Positions 12,130 to 23,412 of a stretch of DNA of 64,000 bases are shown piece by piece (position 1 is the first letter of the stretch; each line of letters starts with the position of its first letter). This DNA is from Cryptomeria japonica (Eukaryota; Streptophyta; Pinopsida; Cupressales; Cupressaceae). The stretch lies in NCBI RefSeq assembly GCF_030272615.1, contig NC_081415.1:623719740-623783739 (forward strand). The letters run 5' to 3'. A program made the translations under genes and the position numbers. The notes under the pieces were generated by a model that saw only the letters and a list, made by a program, of their open reading frames with translations, had not been told where the DNA came from and did not search any database.

Positions 12130-12410
12130 TGGGGACTGCTGAAAATCCTCACCTCGTACATCTGGCATCTCTTCTCACTCCAGAGGAACAGCCTAAGTTT
12201 ATAGAGTTCTTCCAGAAGCGTCAGATCAACTTTGCATGGTCATATGCAAACATGCCTAGGCTTGATCCTGATTTAGTCATGCATCACCTCACCGTAGCAG
12301 AAGGAGCCAAACCTGTCAAGCAAAAGCTTCGTAAAATGCATCCTCAGATTACAGTGCTAGTCAAAACAGAACTCAAGAAACTCCTAGATGTTGGTTCCAT
12401 AAAGATAAAA
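12130..12410 (+). pseudogene. N-terminal edge of reverse transcriptase, gypsy fossil
   Basis: NFAWSYANMPRLDPDLVMHH and AKPVKQKLRKMHPQ are the highly conserved lead-in to plant Ty3/gypsy reverse transcriptase. Recognisable sequence stops shortly after LLDVGSI. The catalytic RT, RNase H and integrase are not found downstream. Confidence 0.8.
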
Positions 12411-12449
12411 CTTGATCATCAACCAACACAAATGGAACCTCCTATGTAA

Positions 12450-12930
12450 AAATCAAACAATTTCATCACTATATAAAGTAAATACAACACATTGTCACAA
12501 ACATAACGATTTTTTCTTCAAGAAAACATCCTGTGAATGAATTGGTTGATTACCCTACCTTTTTTCTTCAACCGGATCTTGGTGGCACCACAATCCAGAA
12601 CCGTTTCCCTCCTTATAATGCCCAATTTTTTTGTGAATATGATAGAGGTCGACGGGACGAAGAGACGGGATTAATGTTTATCAAATGACTTGGTTTTTTT
12701 TTTTTTTTCTAAATAATGCCCCCGGTTGTCGGAATTTCGATGAACATGGGCACTTTTTTAAAAAAACACAAATTTCATTGCCAATTCCTTCTCTGTCAAA
12801 ACAAAATGTTGAATTACCGTCAGAATTCCATCGAATGCGAGCATTTTTTCAAAAAAAAATCAAATTTGGTCACAATATGCCTTCTCCGTCGAAAACCTTC
12901 GTCCGAATTTTAAACCAAATGTATTAGTGT
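12450..12930. repeat. Unclassified spacer with a degenerate tandem repeat
   Basis: Units beginning GTCGGAATTTC (12728), GTCAGAATTCC (12819) and GTCCGAATTTT (12901) recur at an 82-91-bp spacing, each with an A/T homopolymer run and a CTTCTCyGTC segment. No gene is seen. It does not match the gypsy LTR in this window. Confidence 0.45.
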
Positions 12931-13745
12931 TGGTAAGCCATGATTTATTAAACCTCGGGTCCACAACCTATTATTGCGTTCTCGTGAGCCATTAGAGGAA
13001 CGAGATTCTTATTCAATTCAGTTGACTAGTTATTTCATATCTGCGTATAAAGTCATGCTCAAATTTGAGCCTTCTTTAGTCAACATAGAGGTACACTATT
13101 TATTTTACTCACATGACTCTCTGCTTTTGTAGAAAATCACATGTCTATGTCTGAGTCATTGCTTCCTTAGTATCTCGTTGAATCTGTGCACCCAAAGAAA
13201 CTTGAGAAGCCCTTAAAACCGAGTTTAAACTCCCTTTCATGTAGATTGCTTCTAATATATCTAAGCTACAGATAACTTCAAGGAACGGGCTGCATTTTTA
13301 AGGTCGAGACGTGCAAGATTTGATCAAAAACTATGGAAAGTGGTCGGCTAGTTGCATTACAATCCGTCTTCATTCTTTGGTTCAAAAATACATTCAATAA
13401 AATAATAGTCGCTACTTCCCACCATGGATATTCATAACTGACAACAGTGAGTTGGCTAACAAAACCACTCCATTGACTTCTCTAAACTTACAAAGACCAT
13501 TTCAATTCCAATCTTTACAGTCCCTTATATCTGCAATAAATTTGATGGTTCAAGGGATTAACGTAGATTTTAGGGTTTTTCACTTACCCTGAGAATTAGG
13601 TCTTCAAAGTCTTCCTCCACAATAATCTCCTTCTTAGGGATTCGCTGGCCAAGGCACAATTTGAACTAAAAATATCCCACCTTCTAGTGTAGACAAAGCA
13701 CTGGAATTTGTACATTGGATTTGAGTCTACGGTTTTTGCTAAGCC
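12931..13745 (+). promoter_or_regulatory. Duplicated upstream region of RING-H2 copy 1
   Basis: This stretch matches the region before RING copy 2 (from about 37627) and in part 61990-62220. Shared blocks include GAACGAGATTC, TTGACTAGT, GAATCTGTGCACCCAAAG and the AGGGATT...GCTGG/CTCTGG lead-in. Where copies 2 and 3 have TATAAATA, copy 1 has TAAAAATA (13677..13684), a weakened TATA. That may mean lower expression, which is inference. Confidence 0.5.
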
Positions 13746-14264
13746 ATGGGATTTTCTGCAGGCCACCTTGGTTTTCTTATTGGAAGATTGCTGCGTAGCT
13801 TAGCATTTGTGTTTGCTTGTACAGACAGTGCAATGTGCTATCTTCTTTATTTTGTTGGGCTTAGCGATCCACTACGCTATGAAAGAAATGGGCAGAGAGA
13901 ATTCCAAGAAATCCCTTCTGCCCTTTCGTTGCCATCAGATGGTGACATGGTTAGAAATAAATTGCCTGTCATCAAATTTCAGAGTTTTGCAGACAGTTGT
14001 AGTGAGATAGATGAGGAAGTTATGTGTGCTGTTTGCTTGAGCTCGTTGGAGAGAGCTGATGAAATTCGGGAGCTTTGTAATTGCTCTCACATATTTCATA
14101 GGAATTGTTTGGATAAGTGGATTGATCACCTTCAGCTTACATGCCCTCTCCGCAGATGTCCTCTGATTGTACAAACAGAAATACTTCATCAAAGCCAAGA
14201 TCGCAGCGATAAAGATTGGATCTCCTTTCTATTCGAATCTGGAGATTTGGTCAATTCATATTAG
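13746..14264 (+). CDS. BRH1-like RING-H2 protein, copy 1 (zinc ligand 8 lost)
   Basis: A 172-residue, intronless frame. The N-terminus (MGFSAGHLGFLIGRLL) and a hydrophobic stretch at about residues 8-40 suggest membrane attachment. LPVIKF (73-78) precedes the RING-H2 domain, residues 94-138. This layout is that of the BRH1-type RING-H2 E3 ubiquitin ligases (in Arabidopsis a brassinosteroid-responsive gene), which bind an E2 through the RING. Ligands seen: Cys94, Cys97, Cys113, His115, His118, Cys121, Cys133. The eighth should be residue 136, but the codon at 14151..14153 is CGC (Arg) where copies 2 and 3 have TGC (Cys). Cys138 lies two residues on and might or might not substitute. The ATG is chosen because the start MGFxAG is shared with copy 2 and nearly with copy 3. 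E3 activity is doubtful; the gene is possibly decaying. Confidence 0.85.
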   Translation: MGFSAGHLGFLIGRLLRSLAFVFACTDSAMCYLLYFVGLSDPLRYERNGQREFQEIPSALSLPSDGDMVRNKLPVIKFQSFADSCSEIDEEVMCAVCLSSLERADEIRELCNCSHIFHRNCLDKWIDHLQLTCPLRRCPLIVQTEILHQSQDRSDKDWISFLFESGDLVNSY

Positions 14265-16810
14265 CACAGAAATTGAATATGGGCTTGATACAGATGAATT
14301 GATATAAATGATGGGTTTATACAGCCTATTGTCTGAGCACAACACATAAGTTAAAAGGAATTTTCTTGGTCCAGCACAGATGGCACAATGTGGATTGAAA
14401 TATTGTTGTTTGCATTTGACCACGGTCAAATGTTTTAGATAGGCTTTTCCTTCTTTTCTTTCATCTGTTCGATTTAAAGATCGCTAAAATCCCTTTAAGA
14501 GGTGTACTGAAAGGCTTAATTCCTTGATCCGTAAAGGATAATTATTTTTCCTCTATATCATGTCTACCTTCATAAACTCAAGCTGCAATTTAGTTTGAGT
14601 ATCAATATTTTGATATTTTTTCGTTCCACTTAGTTGTCATCTTATATAATTGAATGTACGCTATATTTTAGAAGTTGTATTTTGATTAGTTTTATTGTTC
14701 TGGTTTTGTAGACTGAATTTTCTAAAATATTTCAGTTGGAACTTTTTTCAAATGTTTTAAAAGTGGTTCTTTGGATTGATGGTAACCAATAAGCTTGATC
14801 TTTTAAGTTCATAGATTTTAAGAAGTTATTGATCTTATATCTTTTTATTTATAATACTTGATGTCAAATAAAATAGTTGAATTACATTTTAAGAATAAGT
14901 TAATGCTAAAAATAATAGTTGTTAGTCCCTGCCTTATAAGGCAGGAGACTAATGTTTTCAGTGCCACCGATTGCAATTAATTTGTGCATTGGCAATTTTT
15001 TTGAAACAATATAAAGAATAGTTTGATGTTCATATTTCTATTAATTTTTTTTTATTATTATTTTTTATATTTTCTGATTGGCCATTGAAATTTTCCTGGG
15101 GTTTTAAATGAATTTTTAGAAAAAATCAAATCATCGATAAATAAACAGCTTGCTAATTCGTGTTTGATTGGCTCACCCATATTTAATAGAATTCTGACAG
15201 ATCATAGCTGGAATGCAGTGTTGAGTGTTCATTGAGTACGGTCCAGAATAATTGTATTGAGTGCCTATTAAATGCTTTCTCTTGAACCTTCCATCAGTAG
15301 TTTTCTTAGAGGTCAAGTTTGCTTATCTGCTTTTCCACATTCTCGTTGATTTCAGGGGCATATTCGATGGGCTTCTGCAGAGATTTATGAATGCTGAATC
15401 CTTGACGGGTATGAAAAATTTTGCTACCCGCTGCTATCTGATTACATGCATTTTTGTTCAAATATTTTGCTGTATTTGGACAAGCATTTTCAGTAATTTG
15501 ACATCACTTTCTATTAAATAACAAATAACACCTTCCAAACAGTTGGAAAAGTCGATTGAAAAATAATCTACACAGTTATTATTCTAGAAGATTTTTTATG
15601 TTATAATTGTCTATGTGAAACAATTGATTTTACTGCAAATGGTGTAACAGTACATGTAAGATAACAATGCAACACAAAATCAATGTCTCTAGGGCTAAAT
15701 GAAGGCTTCTAGCAAAGGCTTATCATAAATCAAGCATGATTTTTGAAAGAAAATGGGGTCATATATTAAGATAAAAGATTTCACACTGTGAGTGATGCTA
15801 CAATACGGAATGCTTATTTAGTAGGTTTCTGTCAAAATTGTAAAGTTTGAACATGAAATTGGCATACATATACTATTTTCTGCACAAAGAAAACTAAAAC
15901 CCCATCAAAAGAAATTTACTCTCGTAGTTTAAGATTAAGGTGATTTTCCATTACAAATGCTTTGCCAGGCTTTGTCATGGACCTTTTCCCGAAATATTTT
16001 AAAAACATTTGCCCTTCACAAATCTGTGGCTATAGTTGATCTGCAACTTTCTCGGACATATTATAGGGTTTTAAGGAGAATTTGATATGCATTATTCATG
16101 ATTTATACCTAAAATTAATCCAGGATTAGATTCTCTAGTTCTACTTGCAAATTTCCAAATACATGTGTTTGATGCAAATTGATGCTTTTCAACAGGGATT
16201 TCCACACGTGAGATATTTTTTCCCATAACAAAATAGTTTTAAGCCAATATTTTTAAGAATGATACGATTTTTTTGGCTGGATTTATGCACTTGAAATGGT
16301 AGAAACCAAAAACATAGCATAAGCTTTTCGTACCTTCGATTTTAGGATGCCAATAAAGGGCTATGACAAGTGCTGATTTTCCAACTCTACCCATTGTCAA
16401 ACTCCAACCACGTCTAGTCCATCCTCCTCACTTATCAGGACACGTGATTAATGAGTTCTCGTGGCCCGATTGGTGTTTTCATTTCTTACCAAAAGATCCA
16501 AGTTAGGACATGGTTTCGTAGAGCTTGATTTGCTCTACAAGGATCCTGGTTCAATTTTTTAAGAAATAAAAATGTTATTGCTAACATAGAAATACAAATC
16601 GACCTGTTTTGCAGTCTTTTAATGATGGGTATTGCAGAAAAACCATCAATTTAATGGCTTAGGATTTTCAATCCAAAGCATTTGGTTATTCTACTTTTGG
16701 GTTATTGTTTAATTTAACAATTTAGGCAATTCCTATGTAGAGTCAGATGTTGTCAGTCTTAATGTTCTTGTTCCTATTTCAACACCAGACTCTATTTTTT
16801 TCTATTGCAG
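14265..16810. other. Downstream spacer of RING copy 1, AT-rich, no supported gene
   Basis: The first ~300 bp match sequence after RING copies 2 and 3 (the ACCACrGTCAAATGTTT block). A 27-bp near-perfect palindrome sits at 14924..14950. An acceptor-like TTTCAG followed by an open stretch near 15350-15410 could be a lone exon, but it matches nothing I recognise. No other gene is supported. Confidence 0.45.
14924..14950. repeat. 27-bp palindrome AGTCCCTGCC...GGCAGGAGACT
   Basis: The inverted repeat is perfect except for one position. AGTCCCTGCCTT from its left arm recurs inverted at 20624..20635. Confidence 0.6.
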
Positions 16811-17250
16811 TTTGAAACAATTTGGGTTTTAACAAATATTGTATTCGGGACTTCAGAACAAACAATTGTTGTATTCGACAATGGTGCGGTTCCTCTGTTT
16901 GCTGAGCTTCTTAGTAATCATAACGATGAGCATCATGAGCAAGTAATAGATAATGTTTTTCGTGGTTACAATTTTTTATTGTGTTATGAATCTCATTCTC
17001 TTTAAGTTTATATTGTGTGTATTACTATGCACTACAAGTTGCGTAGAGTTTAGGCAATATTGCTGGAGTTTCTCCAAAATACAAAGACATTGTACTCAGT
17101 AATAGAAGTATGATAAATTTTCTCACCCTGTTCAATGAGAAAACCACAATTGAAATGCTGAAGAATGCAACATGCACCCTGGAATTTTTTTTTTCCTTCA
17201 CAAGCAACATTCTCCTTTTCAGCAAGTAAACTACACACTTTTAATAGTGA
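16811..17250 (+). pseudogene. Importin-alpha-like armadillo-repeat gene fragment
   Basis: After an acceptor (TTGCAG, 16805..16810) the frame reads FETIWVLTNIVFGTSEQT, then NGAVPLFAELLSNHNDEHHEQ. These align with the importin-alpha armadillo repeats (FEAAWALTNIASGTSE, HGAVPIFVxLL). After an intron of about 90 bp (from about 16942-16955 to 17046) come LGNIAGVSPKYKDIVLSN, LFNEKTTIEMLKNATCTL and, after a frame change at the T run near 17190, SPFQQVNYTL, matching LGNVAGDSP, LNEHxKLSMLRNATWTL and PPFEQVKPAL. No clean junction restores the conserved WALGN; the Trp position seems to be TAG. Importin-alpha carries proteins with nuclear localisation signals into the nucleus. The importin-beta-binding N-terminus and later repeats are missing nearby, so this is a decayed intron-bearing partial copy, not a retrogene. 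Confidence 0.75.
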
Positions 17251-20200
17251 ATTTTTAGTAGAAGATTACTTTCAGTTCTATGAACAGATAAGAAAAGTGT
17301 AATGGCTACAAAAATCACTTTATAGCAAGTTGCCTTTTATGTCCAAGTCACTTTGGAAAATGGAAGACATAAGATCTTCAGTACTGAGCATCATAGATAA
17401 ACTCATTATGATTTTTAAAGATTTTATTTTCCCTCTTTCACACTCTTACAAGCATTTAAATGAAACTCCGATAGCTCGCTGATAAGGAAGAATGAAGAAA
17501 CGCATCTTGTTTGTAAACAAAAATCTAGAAATATTAGCAAGGAACATACAAACAGGTAAAACAAGTAATACATGATGAACTCAAATGTACACTGATTCAA
17601 CAATTATGTTAGGAGCTTGCTTAAGGATATGTTCATATTCTTATTCAAAATGATTCTTTTTAATTTTGTATTTCTTAAAAGATTTGTCACAAGACTGTTA
17701 ATTTTTTTGAACTTGCACAAGTTTTGTTAAGGATATGCTCAAATTCTTTTTTTTTGACCTTTTTTTTATATTAACTGAATTATTTTACTTAGCGATTCCT
17801 AAATTTTTCATAAGATTGTTTGAGGGTGTCTACTAATTCTTTTTGAATTTTTTCTTTAAATATAATTCATTCTACCTTTAAAATTTTAGAAGATATTCGA
17901 TACTTGCTTCAATGACAGATTTTTTTTAATTATCTTCTAATTTACTACAACATGCTCCATGAAAGGTGCTGAGATGATGCTTAAATCATGATCGAAGGAT
18001 TTCTCATGCATATACGATTTATTCGTATATTAGAAATTATTGAAAATTTATCTTCAAAAATATTGAGATGATGCCCAAGTATTAGCTAAAGGATTTTTAG
18101 AAACAAATGTTTCTTAGAGAATTCTTAGAAGTCATTTAGATGAATTTTTAATATCTTTTATGAAGGTTCACATATTGCTAATTTTTGTTTATCTATAAAT
18201 CTGCATTAAGCAGAGTACTACATTCCTCTGGCTATTTTTTACTTAAATGGATTCGAAGTTCAAACAAGCTCTGGTGTGATGATATCATTAGTCACAAAAA
18301 TACTATGAATGATAGTTTGCAATATACTTTTATGCCACTCTTAGATAGTCTGATTTGTTGTTCATTCCTAGTAGGGAAAACAAATCACAAAATTTGCCAT
18401 TGGTTATCTATTGTGTAGGAAGACAAAATACAGTTGATATGACTTCAATCTCTTTGATGCATGGAATGAAACAAAACCACCCTTCTACTCTTGTTGTTGA
18501 GCTCGCATATGCTAAGAGTAGCAACATAAATTCAAATTTTTCTTTAATTTTAGCTAAGAATCGAACTAGGCAACCTCATATTTGACCAAATTCAAGTCGT
18601 AGGAGGTGGATGGAATATTAAACACCATTTGGATGTAAGCTATTTACACTAACTAATGCTATTGTCAAAATTTCTCAAAATTATGGATTAGAACTATTAT
18701 TTGCTGGAAATTGAAAAATTATGTACAAGTACGCATAACCTTGAGATCATCAGTGTATGCCATGGCTTGTATCTGTGGGGTTCAACATTTCTAAGGTGGC
18801 CTATGTGAGCACCTTCTGAATAATCCTCCTACTTGGCCTGATGGGCATATATTTTTAAAAGAATGCTTCATATGGGATTCCATCTAGCTTTCCAATTAAT
18901 GCAATCCAAGTTACTTTTCTCTAGTTGTAATATTAAAAAATCTTCCAGCTTGGACTTATTTTTGCTCTACATTTTTGGCAATCAAATTCTATTGGTATTC
19001 ATATAGGGAGCTAAATTTTAATTTCCATTTTTTATTGTAAGATTTTGATAATATTCATATAAATAGTTGACTTTATTTCTCTTTTGTGCATTATCTTAGT
19101 TTTACTAGTGCATCTGGCTTTATTCTTTCCATTTTAAGGTTTACTGCATTTTGCTAGGCCTTCTTTGTGCTTTATTTCTACAATCAAATAATCAAAATGG
19201 AGAATCAAGAGTTGCACCTCTCCTGGCTTCTATTGTTATTACTTCTCTTTACATTCACAATAGTGTAAATTTACTATTTAATATTAAAATTCACGGGATG
19301 TTTGAAATTACGCAGTGTGATACGCTTAAATTCTACAAAATCCTAAGGTTTGAACTAAAAGCTTAATTGATGTCAGAAGATATACCAAAGTTGAAATTTG
19401 GGCATATTTGGCATACTTCAGATGTTTTGTTTGTAACAAACTATCTTGTCTCATAAATTATTTTAAATTTTTTTATCATGTTTTTCCTCCTAATTTTCCT
19501 TGGTAACTTGTGGATGTTTCTAAATTGTTTTCTGGTGTTGAGTAAGGAATATTCTCTAGTTTGTTCCTTGCAAAATTTCTTGTCTCAATTTAGGGTAGGA
19601 TTATTGATTTCAATGGATTGAGATGAATTCCATTATTAGATTTTCTAGACTTTGGATTCTATCCACTAAAATTTGAACTATTGTATACTAAATTGACTGT
19701 TGTATTCTAAATTTTAGTTCAATTTAGTGACAATGAGAATCAATTTTACACTAATTTTATGATTACATGTTGTTGCAAGATTTCTTTTTATTTGTAAAAT
19801 AACTATTCTCTTCATGACCATGAAGAACATAGTTTGCATTTTGTGTACTTCTATAGGTCCTGCTCTCTTTTTGTTTAGAGCTACAATTAATTTCATCACT
19901 ATGAGATGTGGTTGTATTTTAATGTTTATGCTCTAGAACCATGCCCTGAATTTTTCGAATCTTATAAATGCTTTTACATCAGAAAATTCTGATTAAAACA
20001 TTTTGCAAGTTAAAATATGAATAGAAACATATTCAGATTTCACACCTTAACAAACTAAATACAAGAATTACCTTTACAAACTATAAGTTTTAAGCATAGA
20101 TGCTTAAAAAGATCTATAATTTCTTCCTAAAAAAATTAACTTTTTATATAACTCAAATGTATTTCATGTTTTTTTAACTTCCTAAATCTTATATTTTTCA

Positions 20201-20726
20201 TGAACATGGTTACCATGATTGTAACTATTTCTAATATTGTAACTTGTCCGTTAATGATAATAGATATATAAAGAGATATGCATGGTTCAAATAAGTTGAA
20301 TGAAATAGTACTTAGTTACACAAGGTTTTATTTTGTTTATAAATTTATAGTCTTTCTAAAATAGAAATTTAATCGTCATTATTGACTTCATGACAAAATC
20401 TGTGCAATTAGATATACTATTAAAATAATTATTAATATTTTAAAGATTTGGATGTCTATTAAGAGGCACAACCTTGCTTCTTAGCCTATTTTTTACATTT
20501 TCTGTTTGTATATAATTTGATTTGCTAATTTTCCATAAATCTATTTCTTAAGATTCTGGATATGACAAATCAATTTCAAATCACTTTGATTTAAACAAAG
20601 AACAAATCTTTCATTCCCTGCAAAAGGCAGGGACTCCAGCTCCATCAGAGCTCTTGTTTAATATGTAATGGGGGATGAGATTCTCTTAAGCTAATATGTA
20701 ATGGGTTGTCATTGTTTTTGTTAACT
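17251..20726. other. AT-rich non-coding spacer
   Basis: The open frames (for example 18185-18585 and 19151-19366) have no domain I recognise and random composition. CCCTGC...GCAGGG (20616..20632) forms a small hairpin whose right arm matches the 14.9-kb palindrome in inverted orientation. No RNA gene was seen. Confidence 0.4.
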
Positions 20727-20818
20727 GGTTATTCTTTAAATGTTTCTCCACCAATTAAAATTATGATTTTTTGGTTATTATTTAAATGTTTCTCTACCAA
20801 TTAAAATTATGATTTTTT
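20727..20818. repeat. 46-bp tandem duplication
   Basis: 20727..20772 and 20773..20818 begin GGTTATT and end GATTTTTT. They differ at only two positions. Confidence 0.85.
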
Positions 20819-21557
20819 CGTTTTGCAAACTGTATGTTAAAATAATGTTTAGCATGTTTAAATTTTCTTATCAAATTTACTTTACACATCCACCAAATAT
20901 ATAACGAATATTTAAACTTTATATAAATAAATAAACACATATATATAATATAAAAAATAAATAAATTAATAATATAATATTAATATATTTCTAACAATAA
21001 ATTAGTATTCTTATAGAAAAAATTTCACAGTCCCACTATTAAACAAATGTTTAAGCAAATTTTCTAGGTTTTAAAATATCAATAAATTAAAATGTGCAAC
21101 TTATACTAATACAAAAAAGTGGGAAAAGTAAATAACATAATAAATTTTATTACTAGTAGGTATGAAGTAAATAACATAACACACAAAAAATTAAATAACA
21201 TAATCATATTAAATATGGTTACATAATTATAAATATAAATGTAATAATTTTGTATTTTTTTTATATTGCATATAAGGGAAAAAACGGACTATTACAAAAC
21301 CAGTGTAATCAAAAAGTATTTACAAGATATAATTTTGTATTTTAAAAAAATAATTAATAAGTTAATATTATATTTTTAAATAAATAGATTTATATAAGAT
21401 ATAATTTTAACTTTTTAATTTAAATTTATTACAATTTATCATTATAAGTATTTTAATAAATTAAATTATAAACTTAGCTAAAAAAGTAATTTTTTGATTT
21501 ATAATTATTTAAAAATTTTAACAAATAATTACTAGTTAAGATTATTATAATCAAAAT
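20819..21557. repeat. AT-rich dispersed repeat, interrupted by the LINE
   Basis: Blocks near 21110-21240 match about 27970-28075, sharing AAAAGTAAATrACAT and ATAATCATATTAAAT. The part at about 21425-21557 matches about 34670-34800 and, in part, 28980-29040. It is probably an old non-autonomous element family. Confidence 0.5.
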
Positions 21558-21738
21558 AATTATTTTTGGAACTTTTGGCTTATGTGGATTGAAACTCCCT
21601 GAGGTGGCAGCCGTTTGAGGAGATCTCCCTCCTCCGCAGGGTTTGAGTGTCCTTCCTTTAGTTTTCTTCTTTTGCTGCATTTATTTTTGCTTTCTGCGTG
21701 CATTTAATTCTCCCCTTGGTCGAACGTGCTTGACCTTT

Positions 21739-23393
21739 ATGGAGGTTGAGATGGATGGCTCGCCCCAAGTTTCTCCCCTGCCGCTTGGTCCCCTGCCTTC
21801 CACTCTGTCCAAACAGTCCTTCTGCGAGGTCGCTGGTAGGAGTGCTGGTTCGGTGGCGCAAGATGCGAGGTTCGTGGCAATGGACGGGAGCGATGGAGCC
21901 AATCTAGAAGGTAAGAACCCTGGGGATGGCTCCACTTCTTTCTCCATTTCTCCAAATGAATCTATGGCTAGTGCTATTGCTAGTGAGAAGTCTAGACTCA
22001 AAGACACTGCAATTTTCTTTGCCTACGTTGACATTGATAAATGCCCTCCAAGAAAATTTATGGATGACTGGTTTTACAACTTCTGGAATATTAAATTAGG
22101 TTTTCGTATCTCTTTTTGTAGACAATTGCAGAAAGGTTTGTTCATTATATTTTTTAAATCTCATGATACCCAGGTCGAAATTCTGAAAAAGGTATATTGG
22201 AACGTGGGTAAAACCTCATTCTGTGCCCTAGGTTGGTCCCCTGAAGCTAATCCTGAAGAAATACTAGCTCTGTCTTGCCCCAGGTGGCTTGTGTTGAAGA
22301 ACATCCCTCCCTTCTTATGGAAATTTATCCCGCAAATGGTTGAACCACTGGGTAGATTCATTCGGATGGATGACTCATCTTGGCTTGTACCGCACCTAGA
22401 TGCTAGGATTCTCCTATCTGTTAAGCCTGGGATTGATCTACCCAGTATCCTTAGATTCAATATTGAGGATGAATCCTTCCCGTGCCCTCTGGAATTCCTA
22501 GGAGGTGTAAACGCGTTCTTTTTATGCAAAAAGGATGGCCATATCCGGAAAAATTGTCCCATTATATCTAAGAGATCTACAAACACAAAGAAGAACCAGG
22601 ATAATGGAGCTAACCCCAAACCCCCTAATGTGGACTCCTCCTCTGCTCCTAAACAGGGATTACCCATTTCAGAGGCATGCCTATCTGCCCCTCCGCCCCC
22701 CCTATTCCTCCTACTGCTTCTGCTAACCCAACCCTGGAAGAATATATTGAGGACGGGTTCCGTGTGGTCTCCTCCATAATCAAAAAGAACAGAAGGTTTG
22801 TGAAATTGCCCATCTCAGATGGACCTATAGTTGATCATGGTCACTCTAATCGGCAGGACCCCACTCCGGCTCCCGCCTCTACCTCTAAGGATCGAACTTC
22901 TGACTTTAAAAACAGCTTTGATGCCCTTGCTATGATTAGTAACGACACTATAACTATCGATGAAGCTGTGCCCTCCCTGAGGGATAACCCTCTCTACGTT
23001 GACCTTGGAGCCTCAGCTCTCACCGGCTCTCATAGTGTCATTACTGACCATTGTGAGAGTAATCCCTCGATTGTACCCAGGGAGCTTGGCAGTGATGATG
23101 TGTCCCATGCTATCGCCACTGACTTTGGTGTTGATCTAAACTCTTCTTTTGTTCCCACACATGTGCCCTGGATCAACATGAATGCTGCCCCCAAAGACAC
23201 TCCCATTGGGATGTCTACGCAGGGTGAGATTGAATCTAGGGATGACATTGATACCCCAAATAGTAACAGTGCTAAGGCTAACAGGCGGGGTCGACCCGTG
23301 GGTTCCAAGAATAAATCCACCTCGAGTAAGAAAAAAGATGGCAAGGTGACACCTACCAATGGCAGTAGCCTTCATGCTGCTAAGGATATGTAA
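21739..23393 (+). pseudogene. LINE ORF1: nucleic-acid-binding protein with C-terminal AT-hook-like motif
   Basis: I start at the ATG of MEVEMDGSPQ; the frame is also open upstream to 21643. The middle (FFAYVDIDKCPPRKFMDDWF to SCPRWLVLKNIPPFLW) has the character of the DUF4283 domain of plant L1 ORF1. A zinc-knuckle remnant, FFLCKKDGHIRKNC (about 22515-22555), appears to lack the first Cys of C-x2-C-x4-H-x4-C. A frame change at about 22690 moves reading to the frame beginning MPICPSAPPIPP. The C-terminus holds RRGRPVGSKNKSTSSKKK (about 23285-23338), an AT-hook-like GRP core in basic sequence. ORF1 would coat the LINE RNA. It stops 19 bases before ORF2 begins. Confidence 0.75.
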
Positions 23394-23412
23394 CTCCCCA
23401 CCATTGTTAGCC

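Larger units (their letters stand above)
3716..12449 (+). mobile_element. Ty3/gypsy LTR retrotransposon fossil, left part only
   Basis: Parts seen in order: 5' LTR (3716..5276), tRNA-Trp-type primer site (5279..5299), long leader (to about 8110), gag, retropepsin-like protease, a G-patch-like segment, a proline-rich stretch, and the N-terminal part of reverse transcriptase. The rest of pol and the 3' LTR are not present in the window, so the copy is truncated, and what remains carries several breaks. The Gag and pre-RT sequence resemble plant Ty3/gypsy elements, perhaps of the Tat side of the tree; the lineage is inferred. With only one LTR the insertion cannot be dated from LTR divergence, but the decay suggests it is not recent. 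The right end is simply where recognisable pol stops, and is approximate. Confidence 0.8.

Noticed and set aside
15350-15420. Possible first exon of the importin-alpha fragment
   Set aside because: The open stretch after TTTCAG does not align to importin-alpha or to another family I know.
22161-22667. 168-residue minus-strand frame inside the LINE
   Set aside because: It lies antisense to ORF1, which has the real domain signature.
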